Origin: Kuschelorhynchus macadamiae
Lineage: Eukaryota > Arthropoda > Insecta > Coleoptera > Curculionidae
Direction: 5' to 3'
DNA: 64,000 nt
Assembly (NCBI GenBank): GCA_030620095.1
Contig: JAUTXW010002390.1
Span: forward strand, 352,501 to 416,500
The translations under genes and the position numbers were made by a program. Each line of letters starts with the position of its first letter. Position 1 is the stretch's first letter. Of this stretch, positions 1 to 12,690 are shown piece after piece. The notes beneath the pieces were generated by a model. It saw only the letters and a program-made list of their open reading frames with translations, was not told the origin of the DNA and made no database searches.

Positions 1-481
1 CTCACTTCTAGCCAGTCTGTAAGTAACATTTATATGCAAGAATGAAATGTAAATTATTTCTGAAATATATGGTTTGATATAAAAGAATATCTTAATATTT
101 TATGGAACATTCAGTAGAACTTGTATGTGTTTATAATATATAGCATATAATTACGTGGTTAAGAGGAAGTCTTACAATCAACGAGAGAGAAAAACAAATA
201 TAATTTTAAAAGATTTTAACTTACAGCGTTCACAATTCATAAAAGAGCGAAATTGTGAGAGCTGAATGTTCTGCACAGCCTCGTTCTAGTAATTAAAGAT
301 AAGCTATTAAAGATTTTTGGACCCAATATTGAATTGAATTGCTATTTCATTTACAAAAGGCAATATTTAGTTCTTTATATTTTCTTAATTTTTTAAATAT
401 TTTAGTTTTATATTTATGCATTACACTGTTTTCAGGATAATTATACCTGTCTCTACAATAGATTATTTGTGAAATAAGATT
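1..481. other. AT-rich DNA with no identified feature
   Basis: I see no open frame of useful length and no repeat partner elsewhere in the window. It ends at the target duplication of the hAT-type MITE that follows. Confidence 0.5.
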
Positions 482-1184
482 CAGTGGCGGTTCGCCAGGG
501 GACGCGTGAAGCGCCGCTTCACCTACATTTACTAATCAATTTACTTAAAAATAGCAATATTTTTAAAATATTAAGCATTTTATAATCTACATTTTTATTA
601 TAAAAATGTAGTATGATTAATATAAATCTACATTATTTATTTAATTATACCATTATTTTCTAACAAAACTAGTGCCTTATATACTCAAAAAATAATAATG
701 ATTTAAAAACGTAGAGCGCTGAACACCTTTTCCTAAGAGCGATCCGTTGAGGAATCACAATCAGCAGTAACAAATTCCGCATCAGACCCCCCGCACGGCG
801 CCGGCTAACGCGCTTAGTTTTTTTACGGCAGTTGCTATGGCAATGCAATGGTGAATATCCATAAGCCAAATAGAGATGGGAGCGGCATAAAACTGCTGCT
901 GCAGGCTGCAGGCGCTTGCTCGCTTGTTATAGTTAATGTAAATTAGTGCGTTCGGATCATCGGAGGCGAAAGCAGTTTTGCAAGCAAGATATAGGTACAT
1001 AACTGTTTTCTAAGTACAAAAAAATATATTTAAAATCTTACAAATTCATATTATTTCCCCTTAGAATTAAAAAACGCTCCAAAGCTATGGATAATTAACA
1101 TCATAAAAAGGTTTTAAAAAAATTCGTTTCGGGCGTGGCACCCCGCTGCGCTTCACCCGTTCTTAAATCCACGAGCCGCCACTG
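482..1184. mobile_element. Non-autonomous hAT-type element (MITE)
   Basis: The left end reads CAGTGGCGGTTCG and the right end CGAGCCGCCACTG, so the two termini are inverted copies with one mismatch over 13 bp. The flanks ATAAGATT and ATAAAATT form an 8-bp target duplication with one mismatch. CAGTGGCGG-type ends with 8-bp duplications are typical of hAT elements. Both ends also carry a related GTGAAGCGC segment. Two overlapping minus-strand open frames inside (669-1000) match no transposase I know and are probably chance. Confidence 0.8.
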
Positions 1185-2069
1185 ATAAAATTGTATATTG
1201 TATTTGTAAAGCATTGCATCATCTTATGTGCCATAAGTTCTAGAATACTATATATATTTGTTCGGAAAATCTACATTATTTTAGAAAAAAAGAGAATTGT
1301 TCTTATATTTTAAAATATTTATATTACTACTGGTCCGGTGTGTCACAACCACTAATTTTATTTATAGTTTAGTGTATTGGTGAATTGGGTACGGATTCTT
1401 ATTATTTAGGTAAAAAATGTTTCCAGCAAGCTGTTTTAGGTCTGAGTATTGTTGTTTCTCGGAAGATATCACTAAAAATAAATAAAATTATCATTAAATT
1501 ATTATGACCAAGGCCGGAAGTTCTGCTTTTTTTTTGTTGAACTTGTTAGCTCATTCTAGTTTTTTTACCTTATTTTGCCCTAAATATTTTATAATTTGTT
1601 GTTTATTAAATAAACAGATTTCACAATTTAAATTTGTCCGTTTTAATAGTTTGTCTAAATAAAATTTTCCAAATAAAGTTTTATATTGGTTTTGTCTATC
1701 TACTTTTACTGGCAATTTTAAAATATAAATAAATACCATTTTTGATAATAAAATTTATTTCCACGAGGGAATATATTTTGATTAGTATTTAAAATTTAAC
1801 ATCAAATGCGTAAATCTCTTTTCTACTCATGCATTGAATACAGTTTAATTTTTGAATACTGTCACAAATTTTGGTTTGTATTTTATTATGAATTTCATTA
1901 TTTAACAGACGAGAAAAACACATATGGTTTATTACGGGGGTTGTTTGATAATCACAAGTATTTTGCTCCTCGATATAGGTTGAGTAACAGTTGACCTAAT
2001 TATTTGATTAGAGAATTTACGGGTGAGAATCTTATATATGATTCTTATAAAAGGAAAATATAATGATAA
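1185..2069. other. AT-rich DNA with no identified feature
   Basis: There are two chance-length open frames (1551-1739 minus, 1806-1994 plus). Neither has a recognisable motif, and no repeat structure is seen. Confidence 0.45.
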
Positions 2070-2830
2070 AAAATTACCCTCCCATGTCCGTCGGTCGGAC
2101 TGTGTGTTCGTGGCCAGGGTTGTCAGGTACAGGTTTTTCTAACCATAGGTTTTTGAGGTTTTTAAAAAAACTTATTCACTGAAATAGGTCCATTTTAGGT
2201 TTTTAGGTTTTTTAATTTTCAAATGTTTTTATTTTTCAGGTTTTGCTTATGCTTAAGATAATAAACCAAAATATTTTGAATGTTCCATTTTGTTTTTGTA
2301 TTTATTTTCATATGTTCATTGTTCAGAATACGTAGTACTATTATTGTGATAAATGTCGAATGTTTGCTATTTGCTATTCTGCAGTTTGAAATGTCATCAC
2401 AAAAAAGCTAAAAACTTTAAAAAACCATAAAAACCAAAAAAACCTTAAAACCTACATTTTATTTTTCCGATTCTTAGGTTTTTGCCAACCCTGTTCGTGG
2501 CATATCTAAAAGCTACGTAGGTATACACAATTAACTTTGTGTAATTTTGATCAAAAATCAAGGGTCCTGTGGGAATGAAACCGTAAAAGTTTGCTAAAAA
2601 TCCAATATGGTGGAATTAAATAGCGGCCTAATAAAATGTGAGTATGAAAAACTACCTATTCGATTAATTTCAAATTTTTGACAAATATCAATTTTATTAT
2701 AAATAATATGGTAAAATTTTCGTACGAATCCAATATGGCTGAACAAAATGATGCCCTAATTAAATGTTTTGAAAAAATTGAAATTGAAGCATGATTCAAT
2801 TTAGTTCAGCACGTAGTTATTTAGTAATAT
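2070..2830 (+). repeat. Copy of the GTCTGTC-head / AATGGCGG-unit repeat family, split by a MITE
   Basis: The segment from about 2502 continues the family pattern: a 'catatctaaaa' stretch, then units containing 'aatccaatatgg...gcggcctaataaaatg', repeated near 2700-2760. The head (gtcggtcgg at about 2088) is separated from it by the hAT-type MITE at 2115-2493. Copies of the same family lie near 15.0, 25.6, 32.3-33.1, 34.7 and 39 kb. Confidence 0.6.
2115..2493. mobile_element. hAT-type MITE with perfect 8-bp TSD
   Basis: The 379-bp element has ends CAGGGTTG and CAACCCTG (perfect 8-bp inverted termini, extended imperfectly). It is flanked on both sides by TTCGTGGC (2107-2114 and 2494-2501), an exact 8-bp target duplication. 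The interior is A/T-rich, with a run of 'aggttttt' motifs near the left end and their complement near the right, so it could fold back. No coding capacity. Removing it rejoins the host repeat, which supports the boundaries. Confidence 0.9.
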
Positions 2831-3700
2831 GTACAGAGTAGCTTACGTATGATAACCCACTTCCTTATCTAGAAACCTATAAAAGTTAAGGAAAAAAAAG
2901 CTAAATATAAAATTTATTGCCGTAAACAAGTTGTTTTCTTTAGGTCAGTATCCACTTTATTATTTCAAATGGAACATTCTATATATTTTGACATTTTTAA
3001 ATTCTACAATAAATTTTAAATACGTTTCATGCAATTAAAATATGTTCTATAATCAAATGTATTGTTTTTGTGACATGGACACTTGAAATTTGACATTTTG
3101 GGTATTCTGATCAGCCGTAAAATCTAAACGGTTTAATTTATAACAAAACGGTTTGCACTTTTCCATCCTAGTTTTTAAATAATTATAAACAGACATCAAC
3201 TTCCGGTTAAAAAAGGCTATTTTGATAAAACATAGTTAATATTGGTAATAGTATAATTCTATTTATTATAACTAAAGAACTAATAATAATAAATACGTAG
3301 GATAGGTTGGAGTTATTCGGAAAGAATTTTCCTATGTTCATTTTATTTCGCAATATTTTCGGGAAACTTAATTAGATACATTTACTGTTGCTTGAAATAT
3401 TCTATAATCGACCTATATTTATAACAGAGTTTATTTAAAGGTTTATTATTTTAAAATTACATTTTTTTTTAACTAATGAAATGTGTTACGGTTTACCCCA
3501 GATAGCGGTAAATACAAACGTATGCATCAAATTGTTAAACGACCTGCGTTAATATTTACCATGTAATGAGGTACATTAAATATAAAATTCAAAACTATAG
3601 TATATTCTAAAAAATAAAAAAATATGTGATACTCAATTTAGAGACCCACAGATAAAACGCAAACAATTCTTATGAATAATTTTATTTCAAAAATACAAAC
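2831..3700. other. AT-rich DNA with no identified feature
   Basis: I see no coding motif, tandem repeat or terminal repeat pair here. Confidence 0.4.
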
Positions 3701-3714
3701 TTTCCTCTAAACTT

Positions 3715-5785
3715 AATTATTTTTTTGAAATTCCTTGAATTGTTTCCATGATGATCCTCTATAGTCTGCATATTTGGTATGGCCTCAAAACGGCTATTTT
3801 CACTCAGTAAAATAGAACCATACAAGATATTCTGGGGAGATACCTCTTCAAATTCTTCACGGTGAGGCCAACGGAGCTCGTTTCCTAGTCGTTCTAGGAA
3901 CCTAATTCTGACAGTGTTCTTTTGCTCGTCACAATCCAGGATTTTGCTAACATATTTTTTTTTAAATTGGGATAATACGGTCCAATAGCAATGACTGGAA
4001 TATGGACATAACTTTGATTTCCTATCCCTGGTCTGATTTCTCTGGTGAATTGCAACTAGTTTCCGTTAATATTTGCGGAATTTTCTCGGTCACCAGATAG
4101 TGTACCAGTATTTCTAGTTGCATATTTAGCAAGAGAAATCAGCTATTTTCGAGCATTTTTTAAAGGAGGTCGGACACTTGGATCATCATCTGAATCTGAA
4201 AATGACGATTCAGGAATACATATATTTGTTCCACTATATTTAGGAGTTTTAACAAATTTCTTTTTAGCCGTCTCTTTCTTTGCAATTTTGGACTTTTGTT
4301 TCACCCTGGTTTCTTTTTCCCTGTTGAGAACATTATGCACTGTTAAGGCCTCTCGATACTTTTGAGATTTTAAGTTAAAACATCTTTGGGTGTTAGGAGA
4401 GAGTGACTTGGAAGTTATGTCCTGAAATTTGTTGACAAATAGATCTACCAATGCTAACTTCTCGTCATCTATTTTTAATGTTGACGCCTTTGTTACTGTT
4501 GATGTCGATAGGACATTTTCTAAATTTTCAAAGTAATTTCCTTTCTTTCTGCCGAGGTTCTTCTAAGTTTTCACTGATGCTTTCTTCTTGATTCGCAGTA
4601 AGATTTTGTACAACTTTCGCGTTAGTTTTGTTGTGTGTTAGTTGTTGTAGTTATTATGTGTGTCGCAGTTTCAGTTCCATATGAAGCACGGTCATCGACT
4701 GATTTATTTTTTTATTGCTTTCCATTTAGGTTTGTCATATCTTAACGAATCTGCTGGAAAACATCCAATTGCTATAAAGTCAGATCTAATAATTGAACTA
4801 GTCAAATGATTAGACCATAATTGTGCAATTATCTTTGAATCAATGAAGTTTAAGACTCATGAAACCGGTTTTAACAAGTGGCTACAAGGGGTGACAAATG
4901 CAGTTTTATAAGTAAGATATTACTATTTGTTGCACTTTGGATAAGGTCAAAATTAACGTTTCTGTTCATTAAACAATAGACTAGATTTTTATCTTCTAGG
5001 CTCTTTTGCTTCCTCGCATTAGTCACATAAGGAATAAATCCTAACGCAAACTACTGAAAAAACTGTTCTGTTTTTATCCATGCATTCTCGCTAACTAGAG
5101 AGTATTCGGATTTTCGTCTTCACTCACTCATCTTGCTTACACAGTTGTAAGAACCTTAACTATAATAAACGGGAGAAGTTTTAAATCGTCTGCACAGACA
5201 CAAGCTAATTGATTTGATCTTTCCCAGATCCCTTAATAATTCTTTGAAAACATCTAGTACCCGTTCCTGCAACTGCTTTCACATTCCTAAGATCTAAGCC
5301 TAAACCTCTTTCTAAACAAAAAGGGATAATCCTTTAAATCAGTTTCTGATATTTCCCTTTGTAGTTTTTCGCAAAAATCGTATACGATAAACGGATCAGA
5401 AGCTACATCCGACCTATTTTTTCTTCAACTATTTCGGCTTTTTGAGCGACAATCTATGTCTTGTCATAAACGATACATATCAGTCTTCACTCCGTATCCC
5501 TCCATCGCCACTGCGTAAAATACGATCTTTTTTTTGCTTTGCATATATTCCTTATCAAGTTTTCGAATTTCTTCCTAGTTCTAGTTCCTTATTCTTCCCA
5601 AGAACAGGATTCCGCCCAGCTCCTAATGTTCCATCTTTTACTTGCCGGTGTTACACTGCCAACGGAACTTTAAACCGATCGTTGGCTGTCCGATATGATA
5701 TTTTTTTTGCTTTCAAAAGTCGGGCTGCTACCGACACATCCTCGGGGTTGTACGGTGGTTCTATTTTGTTTTTTACGTATGGCAA
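3715..5785 (-). pseudogene. Decayed pogo/Tigger-like transposase gene
   Basis: Read on the minus strand in several broken frames, the region keeps the order of a pogo-type protein. At about 5780-5660 is a PSQ-like helix-turn-helix stretch with 'YNPEDVSVAARLLKAKK' and a following 'TANDRFKVP'. At about 5520-5330 comes a CENP-B-type segment with 'EDWYVSFMTRHR' then 'LSLKKPK'. A degraded catalytic region with no assignable acidic triad follows. From 4451 to 4143 is an open 102-residue basic/acidic tail (KKxx-rich, then 'SDSDDD'). A final segment at about 3940-3720 contains 'VRIRFLERLGNELRWPH'. Stops and frame changes are frequent. The family call rests on recalled motif order, not a search. I did not find terminal inverted repeats. 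Confidence 0.55.
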
Positions 5786-5799
5786 TAACTGAAATGAAA

Positions 5800-8700
5800 A
5801 GATTACGTTAACGTATATTGGTAGGTACCTACATTTATTATTACGTTAGCGCGCAAGGAACCACTCCACGTCTTAAGAACCTGGGGTAAATCGAAATGAC
5901 GTTCCTATTTATCCCCTCTGCAAGTTCCGATTTAACCCTCGATCATGGAAATTAACATTAACATTTCACAACTTTTTGTTAAACAACTGTAAGAGTAAGC
6001 TTGCTGGGACATCAATTAGTATTTCGGTATATCCTTTCCTTCAATAGAAACATAAATAGTAGGGAGTAAAAAGATTGGAAAAATATAGAGAAATTAACAT
6101 TTACTTCATCTATTCAAGTAACACAAAATTTCAATCGATCCTACTATTAACTAAAAATTTTAGGGTGTTTAACCACCTTAACTTACCTTTTTTATAACTA
6201 ATATCGCAAGAACATATGATTTCAAATAAACGAAATGTATTGTTTTCTAAAGGAAAGTGCGGTAAGTTTTTATAGGAGAGAAGTGTTTTATATACATTTA
6301 TCAAATTTATTATAATATATTAAAAAGTTTACATTTATTTATTTAACATTTATCCAAAAAAGCTTAAATATTTAGATGGGTAATGATTTAGAATATTACA
6401 AACTGCTAAAATCACAGGGAGTGTTCCGCTATTAAATGAGTACATTTATTTTGATTTGTATCTCAAAGAGGTAGTGACCACATGTTCAAAGTGCATAACA
6501 AAGAAAAACGTAAGGATCCTATATCTTCGATATTATTCACTCACAAGAAAAATTAAAGCTGACACCTTAGGTGATTTGGATTGCCGATTTTTCTAGACAA
6601 TAAAAAGAAATTACAAATAGGTTAAATGAGAATGACTCCGAAAATAATTATTTATAAGCAGAATACAAAGCTGTGTAACCCTTGGTTTAAGAATGCGGAT
6701 GTGGCACTTGAGAATTTTGCGTAAAAATTGTCGTTGGTGGTGGAAACTGTTTTAATTTGTTTCCCATACAATGCTTTAAAAATTAACAATGTTCATTTAG
6801 TTTTTTTATTTCTCTGGTGCTAGTTGAAATATTATTATTTTTTACCCTTTGGGAATGTCATTTTCAAATAGCAGTTTTAAAAATAGCATGTACTGTGCGC
6901 TCCAGGGAGACGGTTGTATAATACCAGACGGAAGTGACAGATGCCAAGCACCTATACTTTTTCTAATACTTCCCTATTGCTAAAAAAAGTTATTTAAAAT
7001 TTTCGTAGCTACATTGCATTTTCTTTACGAGCGTAGAAAGTTAATTGATATTACAACCTATTTATCCTTTTTTACAAATATTACGAGCGTGTGCCAAGCT
7101 AATTAGCAAAGTTCAATTTTCAAGGGTATTTATATGCTTGTTTTTATCTATTTCCAAGGTAGGTATTATGTTCTGATTAAAACAAAGTATGATGCCTTTT
7201 TTGAATTTCCGGGCAAATTACCCCAGTAGCTGGTGGCTTCTTTTTGTAATTAGGTTTTACAATATTTTTGAAATTTTATTTGAACAAGCTTACAAATGAA
7301 GTTTTTCTGCAAAACTCAAAAAGTCTATTGATCTCACTTTTGAGAAAAGTGGATAATTTGTATATAGACTTAAGAACATATTTAAAGATCAGAAGTTATT
7401 GAGAATGTTGTTAATAAAACACACACAACAATAGCACATTGTTAGAAAAATAAATGAAAAAATACAATGTTTTTTTCTTAAATTGCAATGATTATTTGGG
7501 CTTGTGCATTTTGATCAAATAACGGACTTGCACAATTTGGTACAGAGATTTATAAACTTTTGCTTAAACAAATAACACTATATGTATTCTTTAAGTCAAA
7601 TATATTTCTAAACATTACAAAATTAATTTAAAAACTTAAAACTTATAGTTTGATGCAAAATATCATGTTTAATTGTTTCTAAAAGACTAGTAGTAGGTAT
7701 GATCAAAAACTGTTAAGGATTTATTTCTGTTTTCGATGCAAAAGCATTTTGATTTATACTTGAACTTGCTGACTTTGGCAGAAAAGCCCTTCGAATGGTA
7801 GACAGAAAACTTACTCCGAAAGTCAAAAAAAACAACAATAATTTGGTTACTAATAAGAATACACAAATAATGCAATATAATCAGTAGTATTCAGATATGA
7901 GTTTATTCTAATTTTGGTCTTCCCTCTCTTTTGTTAGAACTAGTCAATGTCAAATCTGAAATTTAGCACATTTTAATAACATACTAACATACTTTGTCGT
8001 GCATGTTTGGATATTGACAGTTTCAAGATACCAATGGCGCCATTTTGAAAAAAAAGGTATGAAGGGTCGAATAGCGCGTCTTTTGAAAGAAGTTTTCAGA
8101 CCTACTTCATTCCTAAAAATGAATTGCCCCTCACTTGATCTTTAATTAACGTGTTTTTGCGAATGTGTAGGCTAAGTATAGTACTTACCTAGTAACATGG
8201 TGTTTTATTAAGGAGAGAATATGAATTTTATTTCACCACAACACGTTAGAATACCATGTAACTAATCACCCACGCTTATCTGACTATTTCAATGCGGGAT
8301 TATATTAAAAATAAGATATTTGAGTTTCCTACGTTCTCAGACAATTTTTCTGGCCAAATATGTAGATTTTTTGACATTTTCACATTTTCAAATAACTAAC
8401 ATTATTGAGTTAATATTTTGAGTTGAATATATCTTTCAAAAAATGTACTACCCGATCTTCCTTCCGTTTACTTTTGTGATTTAGATGGCAATTCGTCGCC
8501 ATCTTGAAAATTTTAATTGCTAATCATACATATGAAAGAAGTGTTTAGGCTGTTATCAAAATCTGCTAAATTTCAAATATTTGGTCCCCTTTGACTAGTT
8601 AAAAAAATAAAAATGAGACATTAAATGGTTGCACTGTTCACATTTTTCTATATAATACTGAAGAATTTGTCTCATGAAAATAGAATATTTAAAGAGAGAA
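5800..8700. other. Long AT-rich stretch, nothing identified
   Basis: About 2.9 kb with only short random open frames, for example 62 codons at 7687-7875 minus. A 'ggcgccattttgaaa' motif at about 8035 resembles units of the tandem-repeat family but is isolated. Confidence 0.4.
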
Positions 8701-8706
8701 AGATCA

Positions 8707-8711
<5 letters not shown>

Positions 8712-8764
<53 letters not shown>
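8712..8764. repeat. (TA)n microsatellite
   Basis: Uninterrupted TA dinucleotides, about 25 units. The tyrosine/isoleucine open frame across it (8595-8873 minus) is a repeat artefact. Confidence 0.95.
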
Positions 8765-8767
<3 letters not shown>

Positions 8768-10069
8768 AAAATAGTAGACCGAAATAAAAAAAAAGTTTCT
8801 TAACCAACTTTATAAAATTTTCCAGCAATCCAATTAAAACTGAGAACCTTACATTCAAAATTATATTATTCAACTGTCACTGCTGTCAGTATGATAAGAC
8901 CGTCTGTAATTAACCTTAACTAGCCCATAGTTGTTTAAAGCAGTTTCTTGGTGAATTTAGGTTCAGGATCCTCTACACTATTTCTAACTCAGTACCTCAG
9001 TTTTGATGAACTTTCTCTTATAAAAAGCATTATACTTTTTACATAACTACATAAAAGTTATATATTCAGTTGTTGATGTTATTTCTTATTTATTGCATAT
9101 GTAAAACGAATGTACAAAATATTGATTTTTAGTAAAATGACCTAATTTATCTTATTTAAAATTCAACAAAACGTTTACTTGAAAACTGAGAAAAAATAGA
9201 TGCATTTTTATGAATTTATATAAAAGCCATACTCTATAAAAACTTTTAAATAAGTCTTAAAACTAACATCTTGCTTTCAGTCAGAATAATACAATATTTA
9301 GTTAATAACAGGCTAAACTGACGACGTACTTAACAGAAAAGGGGCGTTAAGATGCTCCTGGGTGTTGCTTTCGTGAAGAAATTGCCTGTCTTTTCGCGTT
9401 CGAGCTTTTCTAGGCTGTTTACTACAAGTGAAGTTTGTTATTCCACAATAATTTACTTGATGTTTAATCCTCGTGTTTAGATATGCCCGAAGAAAACTTT
9501 ACAAAGTGGATGTCTAAGACACAAGATGCACGCCAAATACAAAGTTTGCTTATTTTGTAGTATTAATAATTTACAAAAGTATATTTAATTAATAGGCAAT
9601 TTGCCTCATTTTTACTCCATGGTCACATTGACATAGTCTTAGTATTTTTATAGTAAGATTTAACAAGAGTAACATATTAAAAATAGTTAATGAATGAGCA
9701 TTATTTACAAAAATTAAAATATTACTGAATAAAGGCCAGCTTTTCAGACTTTTGCGTAGAAGGCAGCTTTTGTTGTTACAATACGGCTGCAATTCTTAGT
9801 AAAAGAAATTAGATAGAAGCAACGTAAATATTTTATTCTACTGAAAATATTCTCAGTGGCGTCATTCAGAAGCAGTGCATGGCAGGACAGAAAGCAGCAA
9901 AAGAAATATAGAAAAAAGAAGATCAGAAAGATAGTGTAACATAAGTAGGTTGTTGAAAACCCTACTAGTATGCACTTTTAATTTTTCGTTCAGTAGCTAG
10001 AAGGTAAATATTACGTTAAATTATGTTTAAAGATTTGTACTGAGAGTATAGTTTTGTGATAACTCAAGA
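8765..10069. other. AT-rich DNA, possible single hAT-like end
   Basis: No gene is seen. A CAGTGGCGTCATTC motif at about 9855 resembles a hAT terminus, but I found no partner end, so it is not called as an element. Confidence 0.35.
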
Positions 10070-10077
10070 GCTAAAGC

Positions 10078-10259
10078 CATGGACGGAGTTATGATATCAG
10101 ATCTGAGGGCCTAAAGCCAGCCCGACCTTAATATGAAAAGACGTATATATATTTTATTCGTTTTTTAGTGTATGTATCAAATTTGAATATTTTTGGGGGG
10201 GGCTAATTCGGTATTTGAGGGGGCTTAACTCCCATAAGCCCTCCCTAACTCCGCCCATG
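10078..10259. mobile_element. Small hAT-like MITE (182 bp)
   Basis: The left end CATGGACGGAGTTA and right end TAACTCCGCCCATG are inverted copies with one mismatch. The flanks GCTAAAGC (10070-10077) and GGTAAAGC (10260-10267) form an 8-bp duplication with one mismatch. The interior is G-rich near the right end (a run of eight G) and non-coding. Superfamily assignment is from TSD length only. Confidence 0.65.
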
Positions 10260-10267
10260 GGTAAAGC

Positions 10268-11190
10268 ATTAATGCATATATTATATCTTAAAAAAGCAGC
10301 GTTTAAAAAATGGATACTTATATCTACCGATAGTTAACGTATATCTTTACAGATTTAAATAGTGAAAATCTGATTGAAAGTGTATTTTATAAAATAAATA
10401 TAATATTTTTTAAAATTTTGTGATATATACAAGTTACATTTAGTTTCCTGATATTACTTATATTAAGCCATGAAAGTGACTTAAGTGTGTGATTAACTGG
10501 GTTTTCTCCTGATAACAAAAATTAGTCGGTTACGATAGTTCTGAATCTTGCAATCTGCAGTATCTGTAAGTTATTACTATCTAGACACGGTCCGTATACA
10601 TATCTCAGTGATTACAGTGTGATAGGATCAGTTAGTAACATAATTCTTCCTTAATATTTTGATAATTTTATTAAGTGTAGAAGGCATGTGATTTTTAAAA
10701 CGAAGCCGAGAATCAAAAACTAATCCTAGATTTCTGACCTTTTCGACAATTCAAAATTCGTCAAAATTGGAAAAGAAAGCATTCCAGAAATATTATAAAC
10801 AAAAAACTCAATCGTCATGGGAGTATTATGTAAATTTAAGAAATTTTTTGTTTAAAGCTATAAAAAAGAAGAAACAAACATTTTTAAAAATCTAAATTCA
10901 AGTAATCCCAGCAATTTTGGAAAAAAAGTAAATTTCCTTCACCTCAAAATTTAAATAATTATTTTTTAAATTCTTCAGGTATTTTATTGTTTTAAAGAGA
11001 CTTAATTATATTTTACTCAATATAAAAATTAACTCAAATTATAAATAAGAAACCGTTTACTTTAAGTACGGTATCAAATTATTAACATTTTAAAAATTAT
11101 ATCTAATATTAAAATTACTTAATTATTTAATTACATTAAACATATTATCTTTTTGTTTAAGTGATTGCTTAGATGCTCTTACTCATATTA
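10268..11190. other. AT-rich flank, probably decayed 5' part of the LINE that follows
   Basis: No readable motif until the RT homology begins near 11196. Some of it may be eroded LINE sequence, which I cannot confirm. Confidence 0.3.
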
Positions 11191-11195
11191 TCAAT

Positions 11196-12072
11196 ATGTT
11201 AAATAATTATTTTGCTAATATCTGGAAAATTAGCACCATTAATCCTATACCAAAAATAAATAATGCACGTGAAGTATGCGATTTTCGTCCTATTGCGTTA
11301 CTTTCAATAATATCTAAAATTCTTGAAAGAGTTATATTTAACCAATTTATAGATTATATTAATGCCTATAATATTTTACCAGATAATCAATCCGATTTTT
11401 GAAAATGAATTAGCAACACAACGTTATTTACTAAATTAAAAAATTATAGCTTAGAAAATTAGGATACTGGATTTGCTACTTATGTAATATTACTTCTAAA
11501 GCTTTTATTACTGTAAATCATGAGTTGCTTTAAGCCAAACTTAAAAGTGATAAAACATGTCAATGGTTTATTAGTTACATTTCTAACCGCAATCAGTTTA
11601 CTAGAATTTCGAAACGAATATAAATTTAACACGTTCAATATGCTATGGATATATAATGGAGTACCTCAAAGGTCTGTACTTGGTCTACTGCTTTTTATTA
11701 TTTACATATTTGATTTTTATTTATCAATTAAAGATGGCAACCTTTTAGTATTTGTAAATGACACTAAAATTTATCATAAAATTAATTTGGAAAATTATAA
11801 CACATTTTGTTAATTTATTAAATGAATACCTCATTAATATATGTAAAAACATTAAAAACCATGAATTAACAATTAATGTAAATAAATCCAAATTAATATT
11901 ATTTAAAAATTTACTTACTGAAATAAAAACCAATTCTAATTTTAAAATTACTCGTAAGAGTTATACTATTTCTTTAGTTACTTCAATTAGAAAGTTTGGT
12001 GTTATTTTTGATCAAAATTTAGATTTTGATGATTATATTAAAAAGTCGTTACAAATGCATATTTTAAATTAA
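11196..12072 (+). pseudogene. Non-LTR retrotransposon reverse transcriptase remnant
   Basis: Three consecutive plus-strand open pieces together cover the palm and thumb of a LINE RT. The first (11196-11402) carries 'INPIPKI' and 'DFRPIALLSIISKILERV'. The second (11520-11813) carries 'GVPQRSVLGLLLFIIYI' and 'FVNDTKIY', where the family has FADDT, so a catalytic Asp is replaced by Asn. The third (11758-12072) carries the 'VNKSKLILF' and 'KFGVIFD' stretches that follow the palm. Stops and frame changes separate the pieces and no endonuclease is visible, so this is a dead copy. The sequence is most like jockey/CR1-type RTs; the clade is uncertain. Confidence 0.75.
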
Positions 12073-12462
12073 AAATTTTATACAATTATATACAAATACA
12101 TACTGTATACTATCAGACTCACACAAGTACTTTTAAAACAACCCGTATCCACCAATAGTGTCCACAATGTAAATATAATCAAAAAAATAAAACAATATGT
12201 ATAAAAAACACAATAGAATTCTTTATCCAGTGCATCGCTTACCTCCGCACTGCAAAGCAAGGCAAAATAACATCTTTCTCAAGGTATGTACTGTACTATT
12301 TTAACTAATTGTTTTTAATAATTTTAATGCGAGCCGTTATACCTAATTGTTTTTATTTTTTTGCCTTGCGTATACAGACTTTCTGTATTTAATTTTTAGA
12401 TGTACAGAAATAAATATTTTGAATTAATTCATTCCACGAACCTAATTCCAAGAAAGTACTTG

Positions 12463-12573
<111 letters not shown>

Positions 12574-12634
12574 GAAACATTTCTTTGAGAAAAACATGGA
12601 AATTTAAATTGAAATTTAATTTTTAAAATTTAAT

Positions 12635-12690
12635 AGCGTTGTACAGGTAAAGGAGGTAATTTACATTACCTCCTTTACCTGTACAACGCT
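12635..12690. repeat. Perfect palindrome, 26-bp arms with 4-nt loop
   Basis: The left arm (12635-12660) starts agcgttgtacagg and ends ggaggtaat. After the loop TTAC (12661-12664) the right arm (12665-12690) is its exact reverse complement. Nothing coding surrounds it. It could be a foldback element, a snap-back duplication or a matured hairpin end. Confidence 0.95.

Noticed and set aside
669..1000. Two overlapping frames within the first hAT MITE
   Set aside because: They have no transposase motif, and MITEs of this size are non-coding.
5442..5792. Plus-strand 116-codon open frame
   Set aside because: It is antisense to the pogo-like helix-turn-helix region, which reads convincingly on the minus strand.
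9850..9870. CAGTGGCGTCATTC as a hAT element end
   Set aside because: No inverted partner or 8-bp duplication was found nearby.
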